DNA of 64,000 nucleotides from G965200765 sp965200765 (GTDB taxonomy: Bacteria; Pseudomonadota; Gammaproteobacteria; Arenicellales; JAJDZL01): the NCBI GenBank assembly GCA_965200765.1, contig OZ241380.1, forward strand, positions 372,001 through 436,000, in the 5' to 3' direction. This document shows, piece by piece, positions 53,269 to 61,412 of this stretch; position 1 is the stretch's first letter, and every line of letters starts with the position of its first letter. The translations under genes and the position numbers were made by a program. A model generated the notes under the pieces. It did not search any database and was not told where the DNA came from. It saw only the letters and a list, made by a program, of their open reading frames with translations.

Positions 53269-54282
53269 CTACTTTTTTCCTGGACTATCCATTTTCCATG
53301 CCGATATTCGAGATTTTGCGCTTGAACAATAAATCGGGTCAATATCAATACCGAAATATCTACGGTTTTCAGTAAGTGCAGCAATGGCGGTGGTACCGCT
53401 CCCAATATAAGGGTCGAGTACAAGAGAATCAGGCGGTGACAACAGTCTGATTAATTCCCGAATGACATTCAGAGGAAAAATTGCTGTATGAATATTACCT
53501 GGCAATGAAGCTACCGGTGATTCAATCACGTCTCGTTTTAGTACGTTTCCATGAATTCTGATTATTGTAAAACCATTTTTCGTCATTTGAGTCTTGCGAC
53601 CGCCTGCCTGTCCTCCAAATGCTTCCGCATGAATACCCCGAATTTTCATTCTAAAACTACAAATCTTCCCATCATGCACTTCCTGAATTACATCATCCAA
53701 AGCAGCATGTGCTTTCTTTTTGGATGTTTCATCCAAATTGGAATCTTCAATGAGTTGTCTGTACCTGGAACCCAGTCTTGGTGAAATACGACTCTTCTTG
53801 ATACCCTTATTCGATATTGGAAGAAAACTGTCCCGGTCGTAGTAATAGTCTGGCCCTAATGCGAAGTGAAAAAATGGTTCTGTACTGGGTACAAGTCGTC
53901 GAGCAAATTGGCGAGGTGTCGGGTTCCGTTTAACCCACATAATGGTATTAACCAATCGAACAGGAAACTTTTCACACGCTGAGATTGCAAAACGATACGG
54001 AAGTAATTGCAATGAACCGTTTTGGTACTTGTCTCCCAAATTATAAACAACGTTTCCTGTTGGTTTTACAACGCGCAGAACCTCTTCAAACGCATCCAGC
54101 AATGCGCTGACATATTTCTCCTGAGTAGGCTCATGTCCCAACCCACCGGTGTTTTGGTTGTAGGTTCGTTGCTTGTAGTAAGGAGGTGAAGTAACAACCA
54201 GATCAACACTATTGGCGGGTAGCTGCATGATTTCAGAAACAGCATCTCCACAATAAATTTTGTTTATAAATTGTTCAATCAT
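53269..54282 (-). CDS. Beta-class DNA methyltransferase (TSPPY motif)
   Basis: 337 aa. Motif IV VTSPPYYKQRTY (~residues 30-41) comes before motif I DPYIGSGTTAIAAL and FGIDID, as in beta-class amino-methyltransferases; SPPY usually marks N4-cytosine, sometimes N6-adenine methylation. A ~140-residue central segment is the presumed target recognition domain. It is divergent from an HNH nuclease (54929-55840) across a 650-bp gap; the pair may be one restriction-modification system. Confidence 0.87.
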   Translation of the reverse strand: MIEQFINKIYCGDAVSEIMQLPANSVDLVVTSPPYYKQRTYNQNTGGLGHEPTQEKYVSALLDAFEEVLRVVKPTGNVVYNLGDKYQNGSLQLLPYRFAISACEKFPVRLVNTIMWVKRNPTPRQFARRLVPSTEPFFHFALGPDYYYDRDSFLPISNKGIKKSRISPRLGSRYRQLIEDSNLDETSKKKAHAALDDVIQEVHDGKICSFRMKIRGIHAEAFGGQAGGRKTQMTKNGFTIIRIHGNVLKRDVIESPVASLPGNIHTAIFPLNVIRELIRLLSPPDSLVLDPYIGSGTTAIAALTENRRYFGIDIDPIYCSSAKSRISAWKMDSPGKK

Positions 54283-54928
54283 GTATTTTCTGGATTATTG
54301 AAGTTTCGTAGTCTTCATTTGCAACTTAGTACAAACGGGAAGGATACTGTTTCAGATGAACGTACTTCCTGCGACCTCGACTTGAATAATGTATCCTTGT
54401 TCCTTCTTGACTTTGGTGAATGCAAAATTTTCAGCTAATCACCAACAAGTATAACAGAAAATATTGACTTCAATATTATTATACGACTGATATTGTCGTA
54501 TTAGAAAATCAAATGGAACTCACCTCAAATCATTCAAAAGCATGTCCCCCATAATCAATTTCTAATTTCTGTCAAAACGACCTGTGTTGATTGCAACCAG
54601 ATAGGCAATTGCGGGATACATGAATCGTGGGCATGTTGATAGTTTTTTCTCGAACCGCCATTCAATTTCATAGCTGTCTGCCTTCAACGAAAGCAAGCAG
54701 ACAGGTGTAGCTCAGTCAATAATGACCGCGCAATGGAACATCAGGTGAACGCGTAATGCCTGGCACGAAACAGATTGATGAGCTGAAAATGAAGAAAGGA
54801 AGTTCAATCAACCGGCGCACGAGTCGGGTATCGAAGGGTATAATAACAGTTGTCGAATTGGCACAAACCGTAAGGGGTATGAGTATTCAAACAAAAACAA
54901 CTCACCAAACAAGAGATTACGCTGAGCG
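54283..54928. other. Intergenic region between methyltransferase and HNH gene
   Basis: About 650 bp, no supported gene. Has an inverted repeat CTGTCTGC (54674-54681)/GCAGACAG (54697-54704) and a -10-like TATAAT near 54839-54844 that may drive the HNH gene. A tRNA-like GTAGCTCAGTC string at 54708 does not fold into a tRNA. Confidence 0.4.
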
Positions 54929-55840
54929 ATGACACATGATTTGATTGCAAGAATCAATGGAATCAGGCAGTTCAGCTACGAAACAATTCACAAACCTCTG
55001 CTTTTGCTGTGGGCCGTTGGACGATGCTTGAGACACGAGGAGCGTTTGGTTTCCTTTAGAGTCTTGCAAAAGGAACTAACCGATTTGAACCATCGCTTGG
55101 GGTATCCAAGGAAGAATTTTCCTGCTCAGCAACCGTTTTGGAGACTGCGAAAAGACAAGGTTTGGATTGTTGAAAATTCTGAAAAGGTTAGGGAAACGAG
55201 TTCAAGCGACGCTTTCGCTACGGACTTGATTGCTCATGATATTCACGGAGGCCTTAGCCAAGAGGATTACCTTTGTCTCCAAAATAATCCAGATATTGCT
55301 ACGGATGTTGTACTGACATTGCTTGACAAAATTGGACCGGAATCGATTCACGAAGACATTTTGTCAGAAGTCGGTATTGATGATTATCGAATTACCGTTA
55401 CTCGCAGACAACGAAAATCAGAATTCAGGGAAAGAATTTTATTGACTTACGATTCACAGTGTGCAGTTTGCGAGTTTTCGATTCGCGCGAATCAAAAATT
55501 ATTGGGTGTTGAAGCCGCTCATATACGTTGGCATGGACGCGGCGGCCCTGACAAAGTTACCAATGGTCTCGCTCTTTGTTCTGTACATCATGTGCTGTTT
55601 GACAGGGGTGCATTCACATTGCGCATTGAGACTCCTGAATTGAACAACTATCAAGTTGTTGTAGCAAAATCGGTAATAGGGGCAGGCTACGAAGAATGGC
55701 TTGCTACATTTGACAGACAGCCATTGCGCAAACTGCCTGACAATACCCATGACTACCCGGATATACGATATCTTGAATGGCACCAAAAGAAAATATTTTT
55801 ATCTTCGGACACTCTGTTCAAAAAGATTCAGATTTGTTGA
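54929..55840 (+). CDS. HNH endonuclease with probable N-terminal sulfur-binding-like domain
   Basis: 303 aa. N-terminal residues 15-90 (HKPLLLLWAVGRCLRHEERLV, then PFWRLRKDKVWIVEN) look like the SBD of ScoMcrA/SprMcrA-type restriction enzymes that recognise phosphorothioate DNA. Residues ~170-235 hold the HNH core: CAVCEFSIR, VEAAHIRWHGRGGPDKVTNGLALCSVHHVLFDRG, with zinc-binding Cys pairs. It could be a modification-dependent enzyme or the restriction subunit for the divergent methyltransferase. No dnd genes are present. Domain assignment of the HNH is firm, of the SBD moderate. Confidence 0.8.
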   Translation: MTHDLIARINGIRQFSYETIHKPLLLLWAVGRCLRHEERLVSFRVLQKELTDLNHRLGYPRKNFPAQQPFWRLRKDKVWIVENSEKVRETSSSDAFATDLIAHDIHGGLSQEDYLCLQNNPDIATDVVLTLLDKIGPESIHEDILSEVGIDDYRITVTRRQRKSEFRERILLTYDSQCAVCEFSIRANQKLLGVEAAHIRWHGRGGPDKVTNGLALCSVHHVLFDRGAFTLRIETPELNNYQVVVAKSVIGAGYEEWLATFDRQPLRKLPDNTHDYPDIRYLEWHQKKIFLSSDTLFKKIQIC

Positions 55841-55935
55841 ACAATATGAATCAAAACTATCTTGTATCTGTAATACACCAAATGTACCGATACGTATCAG
55901 TAAATGAATAGATCTGAAGTCGACAATGCTAACTG

Positions 55936-57240
55936 TCAGTACAGACTAGCAATTGATTTATCCATTGCATCTACAACAGTTTCAACATCATCTTCCGACA
56001 GGCAAAGAGGTGGTACCAGGCGAAGAACACTTCGATACGCTCCCGATTTGCTGACAACTATTCCTTGACGGCGGGTTTCCTCGAAAATTACCGCTGTTTC
56101 ATCAGTTGCAGGTTCCTTGGTTTTTCGATCCTTGACCAATTCCATACCTACCATCAGTCCGAATCCGCGAACATCCCCGATAATTGGATACTTAGCTTTG
56201 AGTCGTTCAAATCCTTCAAGGAGCTGCTGTCCTACCAACAGTGCATTCTCCTGCAGTTTATCCTCCTTGATTACTTTCAAGACTGCGCGTCCGGCGGCGC
56301 AACTAACCGGATTGGAACCATAGGTATGAAACAGGAACTTGTCACCCATGGGTTCTGCAAATTCCCTGCGTGTAACAACAGCTCCCAATGGATAGCCATT
56401 ACCGATTCCTTTGGCCATGACGATAATGTCCGGTACGATATCGTGCTGCTCGAATGCCCAAAAGGATTTTCCGGTTCGTGCCACACCGGACTGCACTTCA
56501 TCAATGATCATCAATCCGCCGCAGGAGCGAATTTTTTCAGCAGCACCAGACAAATAACCCGGCAACATTTCCACCAAGCCGCCATAACCCTGAACAGGTT
56601 CGACCAGCATTCCAGCAAGCTTGCCGGTAGTACCGAACTTGATCGTATCTTCCAGTGACTCAAGATATCGCCCGGTGTCACTGCCGAAAGGCCCGCGGTA
56701 TCTGTTTGGTGTGACCGCAAACTGTACTCCCGCTAGCAATGATGCCTCATGCCGAAAATCCGAAATACCGGTTACAGACTGAGCACCGAAAGTTGGACCG
56801 TGATAGCCACTTTGCATGGAAATAATGTCGCGATTGCCGGTATAAGTCCGCGCCATCATGAGTGCCAGGTCAATTGCTTCTGCGCCGCTGTTGGTAAAGT
56901 GAGAGACCCATTCGTAGCCCGCCGGCAAGGTATCAGTCAGTTCTTCTCCGTAATGTGCCGGCACCGGATGATGGAACATTGTTGTACAGTGGACTAAAGA
57001 TTCAGCCTGCTCTCTAGCGGCGCGGTTGACTACATCGTTTGCGTGCCCAACTGATATGCAAACATTCATTCCCAGAAGATCAATTAACTTGTTGTCCAAC
57101 TCGTCCCATAGGTACTGGCCTTTGCCGCGTTTCAGGATCAAGGGAGTTTGATAGGGCGTGAACTTTCTTTGCGATGCAGCGTAATACTTGTCCCGCCGCG
57201 CGACAATATTTTCTGTGGTCCAGTCTGTTTTGAATTCCAT
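55936..57240 (-). CDS. Class III aminotransferase, AGXT2-like
   Basis: 434 aa from ATG 57240 behind AAAGGAGA; the open frame continues to 57468 but overlaps the upstream gene. PLP fold type I: HFTNSGAEAIDLALMMART, GYHGPTFGAQS, IIDEVQSGVARTGKSFWAFEQH, IVMAKGIGNGYPLGAVV (PLP Lys ~ 275), VGMELVKDR. Best fits alanine-glyoxylate aminotransferase 2 and 3-aminoisobutyrate transaminases. Glyoxylate made by the ureidoglycolate lyase in this window could be its acceptor; this link is inference. It follows the MttB-type gene by 17 nt. Confidence 0.88.
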   Translation of the reverse strand: MEFKTDWTTENIVARRDKYYAASQRKFTPYQTPLILKRGKGQYLWDELDNKLIDLLGMNVCISVGHANDVVNRAAREQAESLVHCTTMFHHPVPAHYGEELTDTLPAGYEWVSHFTNSGAEAIDLALMMARTYTGNRDIISMQSGYHGPTFGAQSVTGISDFRHEASLLAGVQFAVTPNRYRGPFGSDTGRYLESLEDTIKFGTTGKLAGMLVEPVQGYGGLVEMLPGYLSGAAEKIRSCGGLMIIDEVQSGVARTGKSFWAFEQHDIVPDIIVMAKGIGNGYPLGAVVTRREFAEPMGDKFLFHTYGSNPVSCAAGRAVLKVIKEDKLQENALLVGQQLLEGFERLKAKYPIIGDVRGFGLMVGMELVKDRKTKEPATDETAVIFEETRRQGIVVSKSGAYRSVLRLVPPLCLSEDDVETVVDAMDKSIASLY

Positions 57241-57256
57241 ACAGATTCTCCTTTGA

Positions 57257-58810
57257 CTATTGTTGATTTCTGATTTGAAGGAGGCGGCGAGCAATGAAAT
57301 CATCCAATTCTTCAAGCAAGCTCTCCTCCAAACGAGGCGGTTCGTATTCTTCCAACAGTTTTTTCCAGCGTTCGTTGGCGCGCTGATGTTGCCAGGTTGC
57401 ACCTTCTGCATTCCACTGCTCGTAGGTACCATTGTCAGCAAGTGGTGATTGAAAAAATGCAGTTTCAAAATGTCTCATCGTGTGTTTGGCGCCCAGGAAA
57501 TGCTCTCCCGGATTTATTTCTTCGAAGGCATCCCAGGCCTGCGCTTCGGTGGACAGGTCGATGTTGTGTGCAAAGGATTCCAGCATGGAGCATCGGTCGG
57601 CATCCATGACAACTTTCTCATAACCGGTTGTGAGCAAACTTTCCAGACATCCAGTAGCGTGTATAATGAAATGCGTACCTGCCATAAATGAACCGATCAA
57701 TTGAGTCGCACTTTCGTAAGCGGCTTGTGCATCGGGAACTTTCGAAGCTGTCAAAGCACCAACAGAGTGAAATGGCACCCCTAATCGTTTGGCAAGTGAA
57801 CAAGCGCACATCTGGAACTGCATGCCTTCCGGTGTACCAAATGTTGGCGCACCTGACTGAAGTGAAATTGGACTGAAAAATGTTCCAAATACACAGGGTG
57901 CCCCGGGTCGAATCAACTGTATCAGGCACAAACCGGCCAGAACCTCTGCCAATACCTGAGCAAGAGTTGCCGCAACGCTTACCGGACTCATGGCGCCTCC
58001 AAGTACGAACGGCGAAACAACAACTGCCTGGTTGGCTTTAGCATAAACTTTCAGAGCATTCAGCATGGTTGCATCGAGCACTAGCGGTGCGTTGGTATTT
58101 ACAACACTATAGAGACAGCAATTCTGGTCGACAAACTCTGTACCGAAAACGATACGTGCCATTGCTACTGTATCTTCGGCGCGTTCTCGCGCAGTTACAG
58201 CACCCATGAAAGGTTTGTCACTGAGTGTGAGATGTGCTTTTGCCATGAACAAGTGACGTTCCGGGACCGGCAGATCAACGGGTTCGCACACCACGCCGCC
58301 TGAATGATGAACGCTGTCCAGCGAATAATGCAATCGAGTCAGATTTTCGAAGTCTTCATAGCTTGAGTACCGCCGTCCCCGGTCCATGTCATGTACGAAA
58401 GTCGGCCCAAAACTTGGACAAAAAATTGAATTGTTTCCGCCGATATGTACTGAACGGGCAGGGTTTCTGGCATGCTGGACAAATTCGGCCGGGGCGGATT
58501 CAGTAATGACCGCGCGACAGAAACCGGGTTCGAAGCGAACTCGCTCACCCTCAATGTCACATCCCGCCTGTCGAAAGATATCCAGTGATTCCGGGTCATC
58601 GCGGAAGTCCATTCCAATTTCGGCCAAGATACGGTCCGCGTTGCGCTCAATCAGAGTCAGACTTTTTTCGTCCAGCAATGACAACTGGCCTATTTTGCGA
58701 TGTATGAATGGCGCACCTTTGCCCGGACTGCGCGACTCGTTTCGGCGAGCCAGTTTGTCGCGTCTTCCGCCTCGCCGACGGGGCGGATGATCTGTAGTTG
58801 CGGTGGTCAA
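57257..58810 (-). CDS. Trimethylamine methyltransferase (MttB) family protein
   Basis: 517 aa. MttB/COG5598 family TIM barrel: SLTLIERNADRILAEIGMDFRDDPE, a VVCEPVDLPVPERHL region, VVSPFVLGGAMSPVSVAATLAQVLAE and GTPEGMQFQMCACSLAKRLGVPFHS. Reads through with no internal amber codon, hence the non-pyrrolysine type, whose known members demethylate glycine betaine, carnitine or proline betaine with a corrinoid protein. No corrinoid protein is adjacent. Neighbours are an aminotransferase and a DMGDH-like enzyme, pointing to methylated amine or betaine use. Confidence 0.88.
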   Translation of the reverse strand: MTTATTDHPPRRRGGRRDKLARRNESRSPGKGAPFIHRKIGQLSLLDEKSLTLIERNADRILAEIGMDFRDDPESLDIFRQAGCDIEGERVRFEPGFCRAVITESAPAEFVQHARNPARSVHIGGNNSIFCPSFGPTFVHDMDRGRRYSSYEDFENLTRLHYSLDSVHHSGGVVCEPVDLPVPERHLFMAKAHLTLSDKPFMGAVTARERAEDTVAMARIVFGTEFVDQNCCLYSVVNTNAPLVLDATMLNALKVYAKANQAVVVSPFVLGGAMSPVSVAATLAQVLAEVLAGLCLIQLIRPGAPCVFGTFFSPISLQSGAPTFGTPEGMQFQMCACSLAKRLGVPFHSVGALTASKVPDAQAAYESATQLIGSFMAGTHFIIHATGCLESLLTTGYEKVVMDADRCSMLESFAHNIDLSTEAQAWDAFEEINPGEHFLGAKHTMRHFETAFFQSPLADNGTYEQWNAEGATWQHQRANERWKKLLEEYEPPRLEESLLEELDDFIARRLLQIRNQQ

Positions 58811-58945
58811 TTTTGTAGATTAATTTATGAAAAAAATATGTGAAAATAGTCTGTTACTTTATACTCTGTTTCTATGAATTGCAGTGAAATTTTGAAAGCA
58901 TTTTTTCCTGTATTTTTTGTTGTTTCTGACATCTGAATTTTATTT

Positions 58946-61375
58946 GTGACAAAACACGTACAAGTGGCTGTAATTGGCGGCGGGGTGATGGGAGTTTCAT
59001 TATGCTATCACCTCTGCAAACTAGGTTGGACCGAGGTGTTGTTGCTGGAAAAGAGCGACTTGACTCATGGTTCAACTTGGCACGCGGCCGGGCTATGTAC
59101 ACATTTTGCACACAATGCTACGATCATGGAGATGCGGGCAACCAGTGTTCGCTTGTACCGGGACCAGCTCGAAGCTGAATCCGGAATGTCGACCGGATTT
59201 CATTCTACCGGTGCTTTGCGAATCACTCGATGCAGTAGTCGCATGGATGAATTTCGGCATGTACAGGGGCTTGGTCGATTCATGGGATACGAATTTCACA
59301 TCATTACTCCTGAAGAACTACGCGACTTGCATCCGTTGGCCGAGATTGGAGATGGTTTGATTGGGGGAATTTACGAACCTGAAGACGGGCATGTCGATCC
59401 GAGTCAAGCCACACAAGTGATGGCGGCTTGTGCGCGCAAAATGGGTGCGGGAATTGAAAGAAATACCAGAGTTACAGGAATTCGTCGCACAAAAAAGGGT
59501 GACTGGTTGCTTGAAACAACGAACGGGGAGATAGTTGCCGAACAAATTGTCAATGCATCCGGCACTTGGTGCCGTGAAGTCGGCGATATGATGGGGGTTG
59601 ATATTCCGGTTGTACCCATGTTGCATCAATACCTAGTCACTGACCGAGTTGATGAGGTAGTAAAATTGCAACGGGAATTGCCCATCATTCGAGATCCGGA
59701 AGAAAGCTGGTATGTTCGGCAAGAACGCGATGGTTTGATTTGCGGGCCTTACGAGAAAGAAGGGTGTCCATGGTCCATTGATCAAGTGCCTTCCGATTTT
59801 GCCGCAGAACTGTTGCCGCCGGACCTGGACCGTATCGTTCATATTGTTGAGCAAGCTTCTCGTCGAGTGCCTTCATTGGAAAATGCCGGAATCAAGACGA
59901 TCGTCAACGGACCAATCACTTTCACACCGGATGCCAACTTGCTTGCAGGACCTGCGTTTGGTTTGGATCGAGCGTGGTTGCTTACAGGTTCTTCAATGGG
60001 TGTTATGGAAGGCGGGGGAGCAGGAAAGTTTTTGGCCGAATGGATTGTAGCCGGTGAACCACCGATGGACCCAATTGCAGTGGACCCGAGAAGATTCGGT
60101 GCCTATGCGAATCGCGACTATCGGGTGAAAAAAGCGGTGGAAAGTTTTGGTTTGCAGTTCGGGATTCATTTTCCACGCGAGGAACGCCCGGCGGCGCGTC
60201 CAGTTTTGACGTCACCGATTTATCATTCGCTCAGGCAGCAAGGTGCAGTGTTTGGGGCGGTTTACGGTTGGGAGCGTCCCAACTGGTTTCAATGTAAGAA
60301 CAGCGGGTCAGAAACGCTTGACAGTTATCATCGTACAAACTGGTTTGGCCCCGTTGGCCGGGAATGCGAATTGGTTCAACAAGGTGTTGGAATTGCAGAC
60401 ATGACTCCGCTTTCAAAATTTGAATTGAGCGGAGTGAATGTTGAAAAATTCATGAATTCTTTCGGCGCAAATTACCCACCATCAAAAGTCGGGAAAGTTT
60501 CACTGATGCATGTACTCAATCCTTCTGGTGGTGTTCAGTCGGAATTCACCATTGTTCGTCTGGTGGATGATTGCTACTATTTGACCTCCGCGGCAGGTGC
60601 GATGCGACAAGATTTGGAATTGTTGAAAACTCGGTCTGCGAGCTTGAAAATTGATGTGAAATGCGTTACAAGTAATATTGGAGTAATGGCTGTCATGGGG
60701 CCTCAGTCGCGCAAGTTGTTGGAAAGGGCAACGAACGAGAATCTGTCAAATTCGTCCTTTCCGTGGCTAAGTGCGATGCAAATTGAAATTGCGGGAGTGT
60801 CCACATTGGCGTTGCGAGTTTCGTATGTCGGCGAACTTGGCTGGGAGTTGCATCTCCCGATTGACGGGCTTTTGAGCGTGTACCAGGCATTGATCAAATG
60901 CGGAGAAGACTTGTCAGTCGGGCATTTCGGGGCATTTGCTACTGATGCCATGCGTCTTGAAAAAGGATTTCGCGCCTGGGGTTTGGATTTGACAACCGAA
61001 CGGACACCGCTTGAGGCCGGACTGGACTTTTTTATCAAATCTGAAAACAGATGCTTTATTGGCAGAGATGCTATGCTACATAGGCAGGAGTCCGGGAAAC
61101 CTTGGAAAATGGCGTTGTTGGAGATTTTCAGTAAAGGAATTGACCCATTCTATTCACATCCTGTATTTTCAGGAGACAAAGTTGTCGGTATGGTCACTTC
61201 CGGCGGATATGGACATCGAACGAAAAAGAGTCTGGCGCTTGCTTATTTTTCTGTCAGTGAAGCGATTGATGACCCGGAGCTGGAAGTGGAAATCATCGGC
61301 GTGCGATATAAAGCAACAGTTTTGACAGTTCCTCCGTACGATCCCCGCAGGAAAAGAATGCGCGGTGGGAAATAA
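58946..61375 (+). CDS. Dimethylglycine/sarcosine dehydrogenase-like flavoprotein
   Basis: 809 aa, GTG start. N-terminal FAD domain (VAVIGGGVMGVSLCYHL, KSDLTHGSTWHAAGLCTHF), a middle DAO-like region, and a C-terminal GcvT/T-protein-like folate domain from ~residue 430 (GVGIADMTPLSKFELSG, YVGELGWELHLP, FGAFATDAMRLEKGFRAWGLDL). This architecture is that of DMGDH and sarcosine dehydrogenase, which oxidise N-methyl groups and transfer the one-carbon unit to tetrahydrofolate. Divergent from the MttB-family gene with 135 bp between, so the two may be co-regulated. Confidence 0.9.
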   Translation: MTKHVQVAVIGGGVMGVSLCYHLCKLGWTEVLLLEKSDLTHGSTWHAAGLCTHFAHNATIMEMRATSVRLYRDQLEAESGMSTGFHSTGALRITRCSSRMDEFRHVQGLGRFMGYEFHIITPEELRDLHPLAEIGDGLIGGIYEPEDGHVDPSQATQVMAACARKMGAGIERNTRVTGIRRTKKGDWLLETTNGEIVAEQIVNASGTWCREVGDMMGVDIPVVPMLHQYLVTDRVDEVVKLQRELPIIRDPEESWYVRQERDGLICGPYEKEGCPWSIDQVPSDFAAELLPPDLDRIVHIVEQASRRVPSLENAGIKTIVNGPITFTPDANLLAGPAFGLDRAWLLTGSSMGVMEGGGAGKFLAEWIVAGEPPMDPIAVDPRRFGAYANRDYRVKKAVESFGLQFGIHFPREERPAARPVLTSPIYHSLRQQGAVFGAVYGWERPNWFQCKNSGSETLDSYHRTNWFGPVGRECELVQQGVGIADMTPLSKFELSGVNVEKFMNSFGANYPPSKVGKVSLMHVLNPSGGVQSEFTIVRLVDDCYYLTSAAGAMRQDLELLKTRSASLKIDVKCVTSNIGVMAVMGPQSRKLLERATNENLSNSSFPWLSAMQIEIAGVSTLALRVSYVGELGWELHLPIDGLLSVYQALIKCGEDLSVGHFGAFATDAMRLEKGFRAWGLDLTTERTPLEAGLDFFIKSENRCFIGRDAMLHRQESGKPWKMALLEIFSKGIDPFYSHPVFSGDKVVGMVTSGGYGHRTKKSLALAYFSVSEAIDDPELEVEIIGVRYKATVLTVPPYDPRRKRMRGGK

Positions 61376-61412
61376 TCGTATTCAAGAAAATACCTGGATT
61401 TGAATCAGGCTA

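Noticed and set aside
54700..54760. tRNA-like fragment GTAGCTCAGTC
   Set aside because: No matching acceptor or T-arm; only the D-arm string matches by chance.
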